The position numbers were made by a program, and so were the translations under genes. Shown one piece after another: positions 17,407 to 26,188 of a DNA stretch of 64,000 nucleotides (position 1 is the stretch's first letter; each line of letters begins with the position of its first letter). The stretch comes from Robertkochia marina (lineage in GTDB: Bacteria; Bacteroidota; Bacteroidia; Flavobacteriales; Flavobacteriaceae), in the NCBI RefSeq assembly GCF_004799345.1, contig NZ_SSMC01000002.1:620001-684000 (forward strand), written 5' to 3'. The notes beneath the pieces are model-generated. The model searched no databases and was not told the DNA's origin. It saw only the letters and a list, made by a program, of their open reading frames with translations.

Positions 17407-18372
17407 TTAACCCTGCTCAAAGGGATTCTTTTTTTTAGACTTCTTCATTTTACGCAACGCTTTCTTTTCATAATCCGACATATTATCAATGCGCTTCTTC
17501 GGATCCTCGTGGAAATCCAATCGATAAGAGATCCCGGCTTCCCCAAAAATCCTGCTCGGAGTATCTTTGATATTCATCCCTCCGGAAACATCCACCTGCA
17601 GATTTTTATTGATAAGATAGGCTGCGCCTGCTCTGAACAATCCGTCTCCGTAAAAATCACTCTTAAACCCCTGGTGTTCGGCAAACAGAGAATATCTTCC
17701 GTTTGCAAGGGCATGAGTAAGGGTGATCACATAATTCAAAGACGGATCATCGGTGGTAAATTTATCATAAATGATATTGGAAACCAAGACCCATCGCGGG
17801 GTTATATGTTGTTGGGTGGCCAGCATGACCTTCGGACTTACCGTAGGTTCATTAGGAGGAAGAAAGGGGTTGTCGCCAAAATTAAAATTAGCACCTGCAT
17901 AGATGGCTATGGCAGGCATCAGGTTTTTCCATTGAAAACTGTTGTTGGCTTTCCAACTGTAGATATTGGGTTTGCTGTTCGCATCATTCTTGAAAGGGTC
18001 GTAAATAAGGTATTTTATCCCAAGGGTGTTTCTCAGGAAATTGGTGCGATCGTATTCGGAAGCCGGTAGGGTTGAATTATCGGTTACAGATTCATAGGCA
18101 GCACTTCCGTCAAGAATAATTTCGAGGGCTTCAAAAAAAACTCCGTACCGTATCACATAATCCAGTCCCATTCGGCTTGCCTCGGTTCTGAGACCGGAAT
18201 GATCTCTCATTTCATAAAAGAATCCGTTTTCACCCTGTATGACCCCGGTACCCACCGCATAAGCACTGTAGGAGTTACCCGGACGATTGGAGTTGATAAC
18301 ATCAGTATATTGAGCTTTTGCTGTTACTGTGATGCCTAAAACTAAAATAGCGCAGATCAAAAAATGTTTCAT
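17407..18372 (-). CDS. Outer-membrane protein, MetA-pathway/phenol-degradation-like beta-barrel
   Basis: A 321-aa secreted protein: signal peptide (MKHFLICAILVLGITVTAKAQ), then INSNRPGNSYSAYAVGTGVIQGENGF, the start of the PF13557-type 'transporter' family, and repeating amphipathic strands up to GEAGISYRLDF. The last 35 residues are very basic (KKRIDNMSDYEKKALRKMKKSKKKN) and probably lie outside the barrel, an odd end for this family. Substrate unknown. First gene of a two-gene unit with the GNAT protein. The 190-bp gap upstream (18373-18565) is AT-rich and contains only promoter-like sequence. Confidence 0.75.
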   Translation of the reverse strand: MKHFLICAILVLGITVTAKAQYTDVINSNRPGNSYSAYAVGTGVIQGENGFFYEMRDHSGLRTEASRMGLDYVIRYGVFFEALEIILDGSAAYESVTDNSTLPASEYDRTNFLRNTLGIKYLIYDPFKNDANSKPNIYSWKANNSFQWKNLMPAIAIYAGANFNFGDNPFLPPNEPTVSPKVMLATQQHITPRWVLVSNIIYDKFTTDDPSLNYVITLTHALANGRYSLFAEHQGFKSDFYGDGLFRAGAAYLINKNLQVDVSGGMNIKDTPSRIFGEAGISYRLDFHEDPKKRIDNMSDYEKKALRKMKKSKKKNPFEQG

Positions 18373-18565
18373 AGTAAGCTTGATTTTAAAGGGCTTTGGG
18401 TCAATGTGAATATTATTGTCTAAAATAAAAATATTGTATTATAAATCTTTCAAAATCTTGGCGACAATTTGGTTATATAACCCAATTATGGGGAATTTAT
18501 TATTTTTTTAAGGTCGGCGGGTGCGGAAACCTTTATTTTTGCGCAGTAACCTTAAGTAGTATCGC

Positions 18566-18838
18566 ATGCAGTTATTGAGAACCTTGCTCGTTATTTTACT
18601 CATTCTATTTGGTATGAGATTTTTTGCACGCCTGTTCGGACCATGGCTGGTAAAATATGCCTCCAAAAAGATACAGGATAAATTCAGGCAACGGTATGAA
18701 CAACAATACGCTCAGCAATCCCGTAATTCGCGATATAAGGAGGGTGAGACCATTGTAGAGCCGGTTAAACCTTCTTCATCGTCAAAAAATTCTTCTGAAA
18801 AAGTTGGAGAATACATCGAATTTGAAGAAATTGATTAA
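18566..18838 (+). CDS. DUF4834-family small membrane protein
   Basis: A 90-aa protein with one N-terminal membrane helix (LLRTLLVILLILFGMRFFAR), then a positively charged helix (KKIQDKFRQRYEQQYAQQ) and a low-complexity serine/lysine tail ending in acidic EYIEFEEID. Matches DUF4834, a Bacteroidota-specific family of unknown role. A TATTTTTG element at 18534-18541 lies 24 bp before the start and it is first in a four-gene operon with YfhO, GT4 and flippase genes. Confidence 0.85.
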   Translation: MQLLRTLLVILLILFGMRFFARLFGPWLVKYASKKIQDKFRQRYEQQYAQQSRNSRYKEGETIVEPVKPSSSSKNSSEKVGEYIEFEEID

Positions 18839-18859
18839 CCTAAACAACTACGCATCTTA

Positions 18860-21301
18860 ATGACCGACCGATTTAAAAAAGCAGTACCTCATCTTGTGGT
18901 ACTGTTGCTGTTTATTGCAACCTCTCTATTGTATTTCTCTCCTGTACTCCAGGGTAAAAAGATCTTTCAAAGTGATATCGTACAGTATATCGGAATGGCC
19001 CATGAGCGGGATGAATACAAACAGGCTACCGGAGAAGAGTCATACTGGACCAACAGTGCCTTTGGTGGTATGCCTACTTATCAGTTAGGAGCCAACTACC
19101 CTCATAATTATATAAAAGAACTGGATAGGGCCTTGCGATTTTTACCCAGGCCGGCCGATTATCTTTTTCTTTATTTCATAGGATGCTATCTGTTGTTGCT
19201 GGTATTGAGAGTGCCCTGGAAACTGGCAGCGATCGGTGCGCTTGGATTTGGGTTTTCTACCTATCTCATTATAATCCTTGGGGTGGGACATAACGCTAAA
19301 GCCCATGCGGTAGCTTATTTTCCCTGGGTGCTTTCGGGAATTATTCTTGCCCTGCGTAAAAAATATGTTTTCGGGTTCTTATTAACTGCTCTGGGTATGG
19401 CACTGGAGATCAGTGCTAACCATTTTCAAATGACCTATTATTTGTTATTGCTGGTATTGGTTTTGGGAGCCGTTTATTTGTATGATGCCATCAGGAAAAA
19501 GGAACTGCCTTCTTTTCTTAAATCTATAGGTGTTTTGGCAGCGGCAGTGGTTTTGGCAATAGGTACCAATGCCACGAATATAATGGCAACAAGTGAATAT
19601 GCGAAATGGTCAACCAGAGGCCCTAGTGAATTAACCACAGACCCTCAGGGGAATGAATTAAAGAAGGAGAGCGGACTCGATAAGGAGTATATCACTGCTT
19701 ACAGTTATGGTTTAATGGAGTCTTTTAACCTCTTCGCTTCCCGCTTGTTCGGAGGAGGAGATCAGGAGGATGTGGGACAGGAATCCAACACGTATAAATT
19801 TCTGATCAACCAGGGAGTTCCCCGTTCTCAGGCGCTTAATTTTACCAAAGCCTTGCCGATGTACTGGGGTGGTCAACCGGGGGTTGCCGCACCGGCCTAT
19901 GTCGGGGCAGTGCTTTTGTTCTTCTTCGTGGTTGGTTTGTTTCTGGTTAAAGAAAAGCACAAATGGTGGTTGTTTGGGGGAGCGGTTTTATCCCTGGTCT
20001 TGTCATGGGGTAAGAATTTTGATCTCCTGACGAATTTTATGATCGACTATTTCCCTTTATATAACAAATTCAGAGCTATCACCTCAATTCAGGTGATTCT
20101 TGAACTTTGTGTGCCTGTATTGGCTGTGATGGCCCTGGCGGCTTTAATTGATAGATCGGTTAAAAGTTCAGAGAAGTTAACGGCCACACGCAATGCTGCC
20201 CTGGTGTTTGGTGGTATAGGTTTATTGCTTTTTATGATCAAGGGGAATTTTGATTTTTCCGGATCCTATGATGATTACTTCGCACAATCCATGGGGCCTG
20301 AATTGGTTGATATGATCGTTAGAGACCGTAAAGACTTTTATACCCACGACCTTCTCAGAAGTCTTTTATTTGTTGGAATTTCAGGTGTATTGTCATGGCT
20401 TCTCATTAAAGGAAAGGTTAAAGAGAATCTCTTCATTGCAGGAGTGGGGCTGCTGGTACTCATAGATCTGGTGAGCGTTGATAAGCGTTATGTGAATAAA
20501 GATGATTTTGTACAAGCCAGGGTTATGAATAAACCTTTTCAGGCAGATGCAGCTGATGCACAGATCCTTCAGGATGAGGGGCATTTCAGGGTATATGATA
20601 CCCAGGAAGGACTCAACGGAGCAAAAAATTCTTATTTCCACAATTCCATAGGAGGTTATCATGCCGCAAAACCAAAACGCCTTCAAGAGCTCTTTGAATA
20701 CCAGGTGTCGAAGAATAATACCGAGATCCTTTCCATGTTTAATGTAAAATACATTAAAAGAAGAACAGAAGAGGGGCAGGTAGTGGCTATGGAAAATCCG
20801 GAGGCTAACGGAAATGCCTGGTTTATTCAGGAACTTTCGGGAGTTAATGGTGCCGATGCTGAAATGAATGCTTTAGGAACTATAAACACCAGGAAACAAG
20901 CTGTCATTGACACGACCAAAGCAACATCAAAATCCATTTTGAATTATATCGGGAATTATGACCAGGATTCTACCTCAGTGATCACTCTGAAGAGTTCTAG
21001 TCCTGACAAGATGGTATATCAAAGTGAGAATGAACATGCAGGGTTTGCTGTTTTTTCTGAAATGTATTATCCCCATGGGTGGAAGGTAACCATAGACGGA
21101 GAAGAGGCACCTCACTATCGCGTAAATTATACCTTACGAGGATTGTATGTTCCGGAAGGTTCACATGAGATCATTTTTGAGTTCGTTCCACAGGTAGTGA
21201 AAACCGGAAGCACCATTTCGTTAATTAGCAGTCTGATTCTGGTCTTGTGTTTTGGAGGAGCCATTTACCGGTTTCGTAAACAAAATACTTTATGTGCATA
21301 G
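18860..21301 (+). CDS. YfhO-family multi-pass membrane protein (putative GT-C-type glycosyltransferase)
   Basis: An 813-aa membrane protein with about a dozen hydrophobic helices (first at HLVVLLLFIATSLLYFSPVL) and a large C-terminal extracytoplasmic part (about 560-780) ending with a final helix and a basic tail. YfhO proteins in Gram-positives attach glucose or GlcNAc to lipoteichoic acid; in Bacteroidota they are found with polysaccharide genes and the exact role is open. The GGYHAAKPKRLQ and MYYPHGWKVTIDG stretches are family-typical. Overlaps the next gene by 10 bp. Confidence 0.85.
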   Translation: MTDRFKKAVPHLVVLLLFIATSLLYFSPVLQGKKIFQSDIVQYIGMAHERDEYKQATGEESYWTNSAFGGMPTYQLGANYPHNYIKELDRALRFLPRPADYLFLYFIGCYLLLLVLRVPWKLAAIGALGFGFSTYLIIILGVGHNAKAHAVAYFPWVLSGIILALRKKYVFGFLLTALGMALEISANHFQMTYYLLLLVLVLGAVYLYDAIRKKELPSFLKSIGVLAAAVVLAIGTNATNIMATSEYAKWSTRGPSELTTDPQGNELKKESGLDKEYITAYSYGLMESFNLFASRLFGGGDQEDVGQESNTYKFLINQGVPRSQALNFTKALPMYWGGQPGVAAPAYVGAVLLFFFVVGLFLVKEKHKWWLFGGAVLSLVLSWGKNFDLLTNFMIDYFPLYNKFRAITSIQVILELCVPVLAVMALAALIDRSVKSSEKLTATRNAALVFGGIGLLLFMIKGNFDFSGSYDDYFAQSMGPELVDMIVRDRKDFYTHDLLRSLLFVGISGVLSWLLIKGKVKENLFIAGVGLLVLIDLVSVDKRYVNKDDFVQARVMNKPFQADAADAQILQDEGHFRVYDTQEGLNGAKNSYFHNSIGGYHAAKPKRLQELFEYQVSKNNTEILSMFNVKYIKRRTEEGQVVAMENPEANGNAWFIQELSGVNGADAEMNALGTINTRKQAVIDTTKATSKSILNYIGNYDQDSTSVITLKSSSPDKMVYQSENEHAGFAVFSEMYYPHGWKVTIDGEEAPHYRVNYTLRGLYVPEGSHEIIFEFVPQVVKTGSTISLISSLILVLCFGGAIYRFRKQNTLCA

Positions 21302-22596
21302 AAGTGGGTAAAGATGCTTTAAAAAAAGTCCTGATCATTACCTATTACTGGCCACCTGCCGGCGGACCGGGTGTTCAGCGTTGGCTGAAGTTTGTAAAAT
21401 ATCTCGGTGATTATGGGGTAGATCCTGTGATCTACGCACCCTCTAATCCGAATTACCCACTTATAGATGATAGCCTTGAAAAGGAAATTCCTAAGGGCGT
21501 TAAAGTATTTAAACAACCTATTTTTGAGCCCTATAAACTGGCGTCGATCCTCTCCAGGAAAGGTACCCAAAATATGAGCAGGGGCCTGATCCGGGAAAAA
21601 CAACAGAGCTGGGTAGAAAAAGTTCTTCTGTGGATAAGGGGAAATTTATTTATTCCCGATGCGAGAAAGTTCTGGGTGAAGCCTTCTGTAAAATATTTAA
21701 AGAAACTCATTTCAGACGAAGATATAGAGGTTGTTATTACCACCGGACCCCCTCACAGCCTGCATTTGATCGGTGCTGAACTAAAGGGGTTGCCCGGGGT
21801 GAAATGGATCGCTGATTTCAGGGATCCCTGGACAGGGATAGGTTATCACAATAAATTAAAGCCGGGAAAAAGAGCCCGGAGCTTACACAAAACTCTTGAG
21901 AAAAAGGTGTTGCAGGAGGCAGATATGGTTCTGGCTACCAGTAAGACCACCGCAAAAGAGCTTTCTGATATTTCGGGGCGAAAGGTTAAAACCATCACCA
22001 ATGGGTTCGACGAGGTTGATGCTTTGGAACATCCGGTATCTGAAAAATTTTGTCTTTCACATATAGGGTCATTATTAACCGGCAGAGATCCTGAGATCTT
22101 ATGGGAGGTACTGGGGGAATTGTCAAGTGAGGTAGAAGGGTTTCAGGAACAATTAGAAGTAAGGCTTGTTGGAGCGGTGAGCGAAGATGTTTTGGGATCG
22201 ATCAAAAAAGCCGGGATTGGTGAACATGTGAATGTGATAGGGTATGTATCTCATGACAAGGCTCTGGAATTGCAAAGGGAAGCGAGGGTCTTATTGTTAC
22301 TGGAGATAGATTCTGAAATTACCCGTGGTATCATACCCGGGAAGCTTTTTGAATACATGGCTGCGCAGCGTCCAATCGTTGCTATCGGGCCCCAAGGTTG
22401 GGAGGTTGGCTCTATTCTCAAGGAAACAGGTGCCGGCCATATCTTCACCTATGGGGATAAAACTTCACTAAAAAAGAACATATTGGCATTGTATCAGGAT
22501 TTCCTTAGCAACCGTAACCTTGCCAATCTGCAAATAGCACAATACTCCAGAAAAGCGCTGACAGAGGTGTTGGCGGGAGTCATAAAACAACTCTGA
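21292..22596 (+). CDS. GT4-type glycosyltransferase
   Basis: A 434-aa cytoplasmic glycosyltransferase with GT-B fold. N-terminal YYWPPAGGPGVQRWLKFVKYL is the acceptor-side glycine-rich loop common in GT4; the C-terminal domain has GIIPGKLFEYMAAQRPIVAIGP, where the nucleotide-sugar-binding glutamate lies. Between them, TTGPPHSLHLIG and DFRDPWTGIG. It probably adds a sugar to an undecaprenyl-linked or surface glycan. The ATG at 21292 overlaps the YfhO stop and the stop overlaps the flippase start, so translation is likely coupled. Confidence 0.88.
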   Translation: MCIEVGKDALKKVLIITYYWPPAGGPGVQRWLKFVKYLGDYGVDPVIYAPSNPNYPLIDDSLEKEIPKGVKVFKQPIFEPYKLASILSRKGTQNMSRGLIREKQQSWVEKVLLWIRGNLFIPDARKFWVKPSVKYLKKLISDEDIEVVITTGPPHSLHLIGAELKGLPGVKWIADFRDPWTGIGYHNKLKPGKRARSLHKTLEKKVLQEADMVLATSKTTAKELSDISGRKVKTITNGFDEVDALEHPVSEKFCLSHIGSLLTGRDPEILWEVLGELSSEVEGFQEQLEVRLVGAVSEDVLGSIKKAGIGEHVNVIGYVSHDKALELQREARVLLLLEIDSEITRGIIPGKLFEYMAAQRPIVAIGPQGWEVGSILKETGAGHIFTYGDKTSLKKNILALYQDFLSNRNLANLQIAQYSRKALTEVLAGVIKQL

Positions 22597-24044
22597 TGGG
22601 GATCGTTAAAAAGCAATCTTTACAAAATATGATCAGTACCTATGCCGGATTTGGTATCGGTGCTATCAATACGATCTTATTGTACCCATACCTGCTTTCA
22701 GACAATCAATTTGGTTTAGTGAGTTTCCTGCTTTCTACTGCCAACCTGATGATGCCGCTTATGGCTTTTGGAGTTCAAAATACCTTGATCAAGTTCTATA
22801 CCTCCTTTGATAAGGATGCAGAACGCGGAAAGTTTACAGCCTTAATGCTTTGCTTGCCTCTGGTGGTTGCCGTCTTAGTCGGATTGGTAGGAACTGTTGC
22901 TTATGAATGGATCTCATCTTTTCTGAGCAATAAGAACAAGGAGGTATCCGGTTATATCTGGATCATTTTTGTGATCGGCTTTGCCATGTCTTACTTTGAG
23001 GTATTTTACGCATGGACCAAGGTGCATTTGCAATCGGTTTATGGTAACTTTCTCAAAGAGGTTTTTCCCCGGCTTTGCGTATTGCTTTTATTGGCGGGGA
23101 TCTTCTTTAATTGGCTGACTGTTTATCAATTTATCCTGGCACTCTCTGGTGTATACCTGTTAAGAATGCTTTTGATGGGGCTTAATGCCCTTAGTGTACA
23201 ACGCCCTGAAATGGTTTGGGGTTTGCCACATAATACCTCGGCCATTTTGAAGTATACCACCCTTATTATTCTGGGGGGATCTGTGGCAGTTGTTTTTCTC
23301 GATATAGATAAGTTTATGCTCAACCAGTATCTGGATCTTAGTAACATAGCCTATTACAATGTTGCAGTTTATATTGCAGTGGTTATTGCAGTTCCTGCAC
23401 GAGCGCTTCACCAGATCACTTATCCCTTGACCTCTAAATTGATGAATGAGGGCAATTTTAAAGAACTCAGCGCACTTTATAAGAAAAGCTCCATCAACCT
23501 ATTTGTTGTAAGCGGACTCATATTTCTGTTGATCATTCTGAACATAGGGCAGTTATATGAGCTGTTGCCGGAGACCTACAGGGGAGGGGTCAGTGTGGTC
23601 TTTTTAATATCCATTGCTAAATTAGGAGATAACCTGATAGGCAATAATAATGCGATCATCTATAACAGCAACTATTACAGGATGGTATTATTTTTTGGCC
23701 TGCTTTTGGCAGTGCTGACCATTCTGCTGAATATGATATTCATACCTATTTGGGGAATAAACGGAGCTGCTTTCGCTTCTTTACTGGCATTTTTCCTTTA
23801 TAATGCCGTTAAAATATGGTTTGTAAAACGTAAAATGGCACTTTTTCCATTTAGCCGTAATACCGTAGGGGTGTTGTTCTTGATCGCAGGATGTTCGGGG
23901 GTATTTTATTTCTGGGATTTTCCTTTTCACCCTGTGATCAACATACTTCTAAAATCTGTTTTGATCGCGGTGGTGTACCTGTTTTTAGCCTATCGTTTTA
24001 AGCTTGCTCCTGAAGTAAACGAAGAGATCAATAAATACCTTTAA
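22596..24044 (+). CDS. Wzx-type oligosaccharide flippase (MOP superfamily)
   Basis: A 482-aa integral membrane protein with about 14 hydrophobic helices starting QNMISTYAGFGIGAINTILLYPYLL, characteristic of polysaccharide flippases that move lipid-linked oligosaccharides across the inner membrane. Last gene of the DUF4834-YfhO-GT4-flippase operon; no ligase or polymerase is within the window, so the exported glycan is unknown. Start overlaps the GT4 stop by one base. Confidence 0.88.
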   Translation: MGIVKKQSLQNMISTYAGFGIGAINTILLYPYLLSDNQFGLVSFLLSTANLMMPLMAFGVQNTLIKFYTSFDKDAERGKFTALMLCLPLVVAVLVGLVGTVAYEWISSFLSNKNKEVSGYIWIIFVIGFAMSYFEVFYAWTKVHLQSVYGNFLKEVFPRLCVLLLLAGIFFNWLTVYQFILALSGVYLLRMLLMGLNALSVQRPEMVWGLPHNTSAILKYTTLIILGGSVAVVFLDIDKFMLNQYLDLSNIAYYNVAVYIAVVIAVPARALHQITYPLTSKLMNEGNFKELSALYKKSSINLFVVSGLIFLLIILNIGQLYELLPETYRGGVSVVFLISIAKLGDNLIGNNNAIIYNSNYYRMVLFFGLLLAVLTILLNMIFIPIWGINGAAFASLLAFFLYNAVKIWFVKRKMALFPFSRNTVGVLFLIAGCSGVFYFWDFPFHPVINILLKSVLIAVVYLFLAYRFKLAPEVNEEINKYL

Positions 24045-24073
24045 AAAAAGGGTGCCTTGACAGACACCCTTTT
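24043..24073. terminator. Bidirectional terminator between flippase and basic secreted protein
   Basis: Stem AGGGTG / CACCCT (24049-24054 and 24065-24070), A-run 24043-24049 and four T after. Stronger on the minus strand, where the A-run becomes a seven-T tail. Confidence 0.7.
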
Positions 24074-24109
24074 CGTACTAACTAACTCAAATTTAAATTC
24101 CGGATTAAA

Positions 24110-25279
24110 TTATTCTGACCTTTTCCCGGCATTTCCGTTTCTGGACGTTCTTGCGGTACTTTTTCTTCTTTCAACCTTTGAGGGTTTACTGCTTCTGGAA
24201 TAGCTTTTACTTCTGCTTTCTGCCTTCCTGTAATCACGCCCTCCTTTGTTATAAGATCTATTTACATCAGACTTTTTTGATCCTTCAGTCCTCGAAACCC
24301 GTGTGGTTTTGGTGACTGTTTTTCCCGGACGCTTCACTGTGGTACTTCTTGTAGTAACCACCTTTCTGTTGGGAGATGCAGAACCGCTGTATCTTTTACC
24401 GTTATTTACCGTATTATTAGTGTTTCTGCTTCGCGGAGGCTTCGTATAGCCTCTATTTGTTTTGGCTTTAACCCGCTTCCCATTATTTCCTCTGTAGGCT
24501 TCATTCTTATTGTATCCTCGAGCGTTAACATAACCAAGACTTCGGTTTCTTACATCATTACGGGCTTTCATATCATTTCTTCGAACCACTCTTCGATCGT
24601 TTCTGTAAACATCTCTTCTGGGGTTCGCATCCTTATAGTGATATGTTCTTCCTATATGTGCGTGAGCCCTGCGGTAATTATTTCTATAAGGCCTGTAATA
24701 GGTATATCTGACAGGTTGATAATATCTTCTGTAAGGCCTTGGATTTACAAGACATAAACCAACGGCAGGTCTTACGAAATAATCGTAAACAGGTCTGTAA
24801 ACGAAGTGTCTGTTGTACACATTTACGTAGCCTTGGAATCTGTTGAATTGTCCATAAGGATTGTAATACAGGTATAATCCGCCCACACGAGCCAAATGTC
24901 CACCATTGTAGTATACATTGATACTTCCTATTCGGTTGATACGCCCGTAAAAGTCATAGTAAATAGGAGTATTCTCGATCTGAATTACAGCACCATAGTC
25001 ATCGTATTGCACCCAGGGACTGTAATTGTATCCTGCATTGAAGCTGATGTTAACTCCATTGCTATGGTATGAGGCACCAACATAGGCAGGATTATCGATG
25101 AAAAAGTCGAATTCACCATCAGGATATATAGAAAATGTAATTCCGTTCTCTACAAAGATCACTGCGTTGGTGGCACCAAAAGTACGGTTATGAGCAAAAG
25201 CTTCAGCTTCCTTGGCGAAGAGTGCTCCATAGCTTATTAAAAAGCTCAACAGGGTAGTAATTACGTGTCTCATAGTCAT
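24110..25279 (-). CDS. Secreted, very basic protein of unknown function
   Basis: A 389-aa protein with a signal peptide (cleavage near LFAKEAEA). Residues about 30-180 form a folded, Tyr/Asn-rich beta-type domain with repeating phrases (INVYYNGGHLARVGGLYLYY, then a similar one ending NVYNRHF). Residues about 180-389 are extremely rich in Arg, Lys, Tyr, Asn, Ser and Thr with almost no acidic or hydrophobic residues, so probably disordered. Similar proteins occur in other flavobacteria; function unknown. The basic tail could bind anionic cell-surface polymers, DNA or RNA outside the cell. A sigma-54-like element lies about 50 bp upstream. Confidence 0.7.
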   Translation of the reverse strand: MTMRHVITTLLSFLISYGALFAKEAEAFAHNRTFGATNAVIFVENGITFSIYPDGEFDFFIDNPAYVGASYHSNGVNISFNAGYNYSPWVQYDDYGAVIQIENTPIYYDFYGRINRIGSINVYYNGGHLARVGGLYLYYNPYGQFNRFQGYVNVYNRHFVYRPVYDYFVRPAVGLCLVNPRPYRRYYQPVRYTYYRPYRNNYRRAHAHIGRTYHYKDANPRRDVYRNDRRVVRRNDMKARNDVRNRSLGYVNARGYNKNEAYRGNNGKRVKAKTNRGYTKPPRSRNTNNTVNNGKRYSGSASPNRKVVTTRSTTVKRPGKTVTKTTRVSRTEGSKKSDVNRSYNKGGRDYRKAESRSKSYSRSSKPSKVERRKSTARTSRNGNAGKRSE

Positions 25280-25326
25280 TAGGTTTTAAGGTTCAACAAC
25301 TTTTGGTTGGTATGTATTATTTAAGA

Positions 25327-25343
25327 ATCAAACAGCGTGCCAA
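25327..25343 (-). promoter_or_regulatory. Sigma-54-like element upstream of the basic secreted protein
   Basis: Minus strand TTGGCAC then 5 bp then TTGAT. The GG and G are spaced 10 bp as in -24/-12 promoters, but the -12 GC is GA here. It lies 48 bp before the start codon. A similar element sits exactly 300 bp further upstream. RpoN use is not shown within the window. Confidence 0.3.
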
Positions 25344-25411
25344 AATTCAAAACGCTTGATTTTACTGGGGTTTCCAAAGACCTTGTATTTTTTGTAAAGC
25401 ACTGAACCTCA

Positions 25412-25460
25412 GTAAAAAGAAAACTCCGCAAACCGGAAAATTTCCGATGTTGCGGAGTTT
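25412..25460 (-). terminator. Minus-strand terminator inside the long gene-free stretch
   Basis: Perfect 11-bp stem AAACTCCGCAA / TTGCGGAGTTT (25421-25431 and 25450-25460) with an inner CGGAAA/TTTCCG pairing. On the minus strand it is followed by a T-rich tail (TTTTCTTTTTAC). There is no coding gene upstream on that strand until uvrA's 3' end, which suggests a non-coding transcript. Confidence 0.6.
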
Positions 25461-25626
25461 AGCAACTAACCAACCAATAATCAAAAAATTAGCCTAAGGC
25501 CAATACGTATATTTTTTTCAGGATCAGATTCGCCTGTGAAGAGTGTTGACGAACACAAAGAATACTTTGTTCAATGGTGTGCGGTCAAGCTTCTACTGAT
25601 CCAGGGTTCTGATTCGATATGTATAT
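25412..25626 (-). ncRNA. Candidate structured non-coding RNA
   Basis: No ORF fits here, but the minus strand shows nested pairing: GGATCAG/CTGATCC (25596-25602 with 25521-25527), inside it TTGAC/GTCAA, and inside that a GAAC-AAAG / CTTT-GTTC hairpin (25551-25572). A GC-rich terminator hairpin ends it at 25412-25460, and a sigma-54-like element (25627-25643) precedes it. The implied transcript is about 200 nt. The nested extended hairpin is loosely reminiscent of 6S RNA, but I cannot assign it to a family. Confidence 0.4.
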
Positions 25627-25643
25627 TACAATTAGTGTGCCAA
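25627..25643 (-). promoter_or_regulatory. Second sigma-54-like element, before the candidate ncRNA
   Basis: Minus strand TTGGCAC, 5 bp, TTGTA; GG and GT spaced by 10 bp. Very similar to the element at 25327-25343, which is exactly 300 bp away and on the same strand. Confidence 0.3.
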
Positions 25644-25839
25644 AAAATTTAAAACCCGGCTGAACCTGATTTTCCTTTTCTTATGAAACAATGTAGGGCT
25701 CAGGATTTTCCTTTGGATGATTATTGGTGAAAACACGGCGCATATGTTCGGATCAATCCCTTATTAAATTTGCCATTACGAGGTTTTTGAAATCCGGATT
25801 TCTTGTGGAGTTGGATGACGGATTGTAAATTAAAACATA

Positions 25840-26092
25840 AATGGGCTCCTTCCCCTGGTCAGGGAGGGATGAGCGTGAAGAAAATGTCCTGAGGACATTT
25901 TTAGCGATATAGCCGGCTGGCGAGAGTGATATGCCGCTATAAGCGGGGTCGGAAGGGGTTGTTTATTTAGGTTAATAACAACCCACCCCGTCTCGAGACC
26001 TTGTCTCGATTGCCCTCGCGCCATCTGGCTCCTTCACTAAAAACAGCCACTGGCTGTTTTCTAAACGTTCGGCCCTCTAACTAGGGCGGGGA
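25840..26092. repeat. Palindrome-rich, GC-rich intergenic element
   Basis: About 250 bp with at least seven inverted repeats: CCCTG/CAGGG at 25853-25864; a perfect 21-bp palindrome with 10-bp arms at 25881-25901; AGCCGGCT at 25911; CCGCT/AGCGG at 25934-25946; GGGTTGTT/AACAACCC (25956-25963, 25977-25984); GTCTCGAGAC at 25990-25999; a second 21-bp palindrome at 26040-26060; GCCCT/AGGGC at 26072-26087. GGCTCCTTC occurs directly repeated at both sides (25844 and 26027). No credible ORF. It looks like a dispersed repeat or a decayed small mobile element. The rest of 25644-25839 and 26093-26188 shows nothing recognisable. Confidence 0.55.
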
Positions 26093-26188
26093 GTCTCTAT
26101 ATATTTTTTCGTTTTATTAAAATCCATCAGTGACAGGAGCTACCTTGAATTATTGTACCTGTACTATCCCAATTAACTCTTAATGATG

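Noticed and set aside
17392-18069. 225-aa open frame on the + strand
   Set aside because: Antisense to the MetA-like outer-membrane gene, whose minus-strand frame has a signal peptide and family motifs; no promoter or composition support for the + frame.
25830-26024. 64-aa open frame within the palindrome cluster
   Set aside because: Runs through several palindromes, composition atypical, no start signal; the repeat structure explains the open frame.
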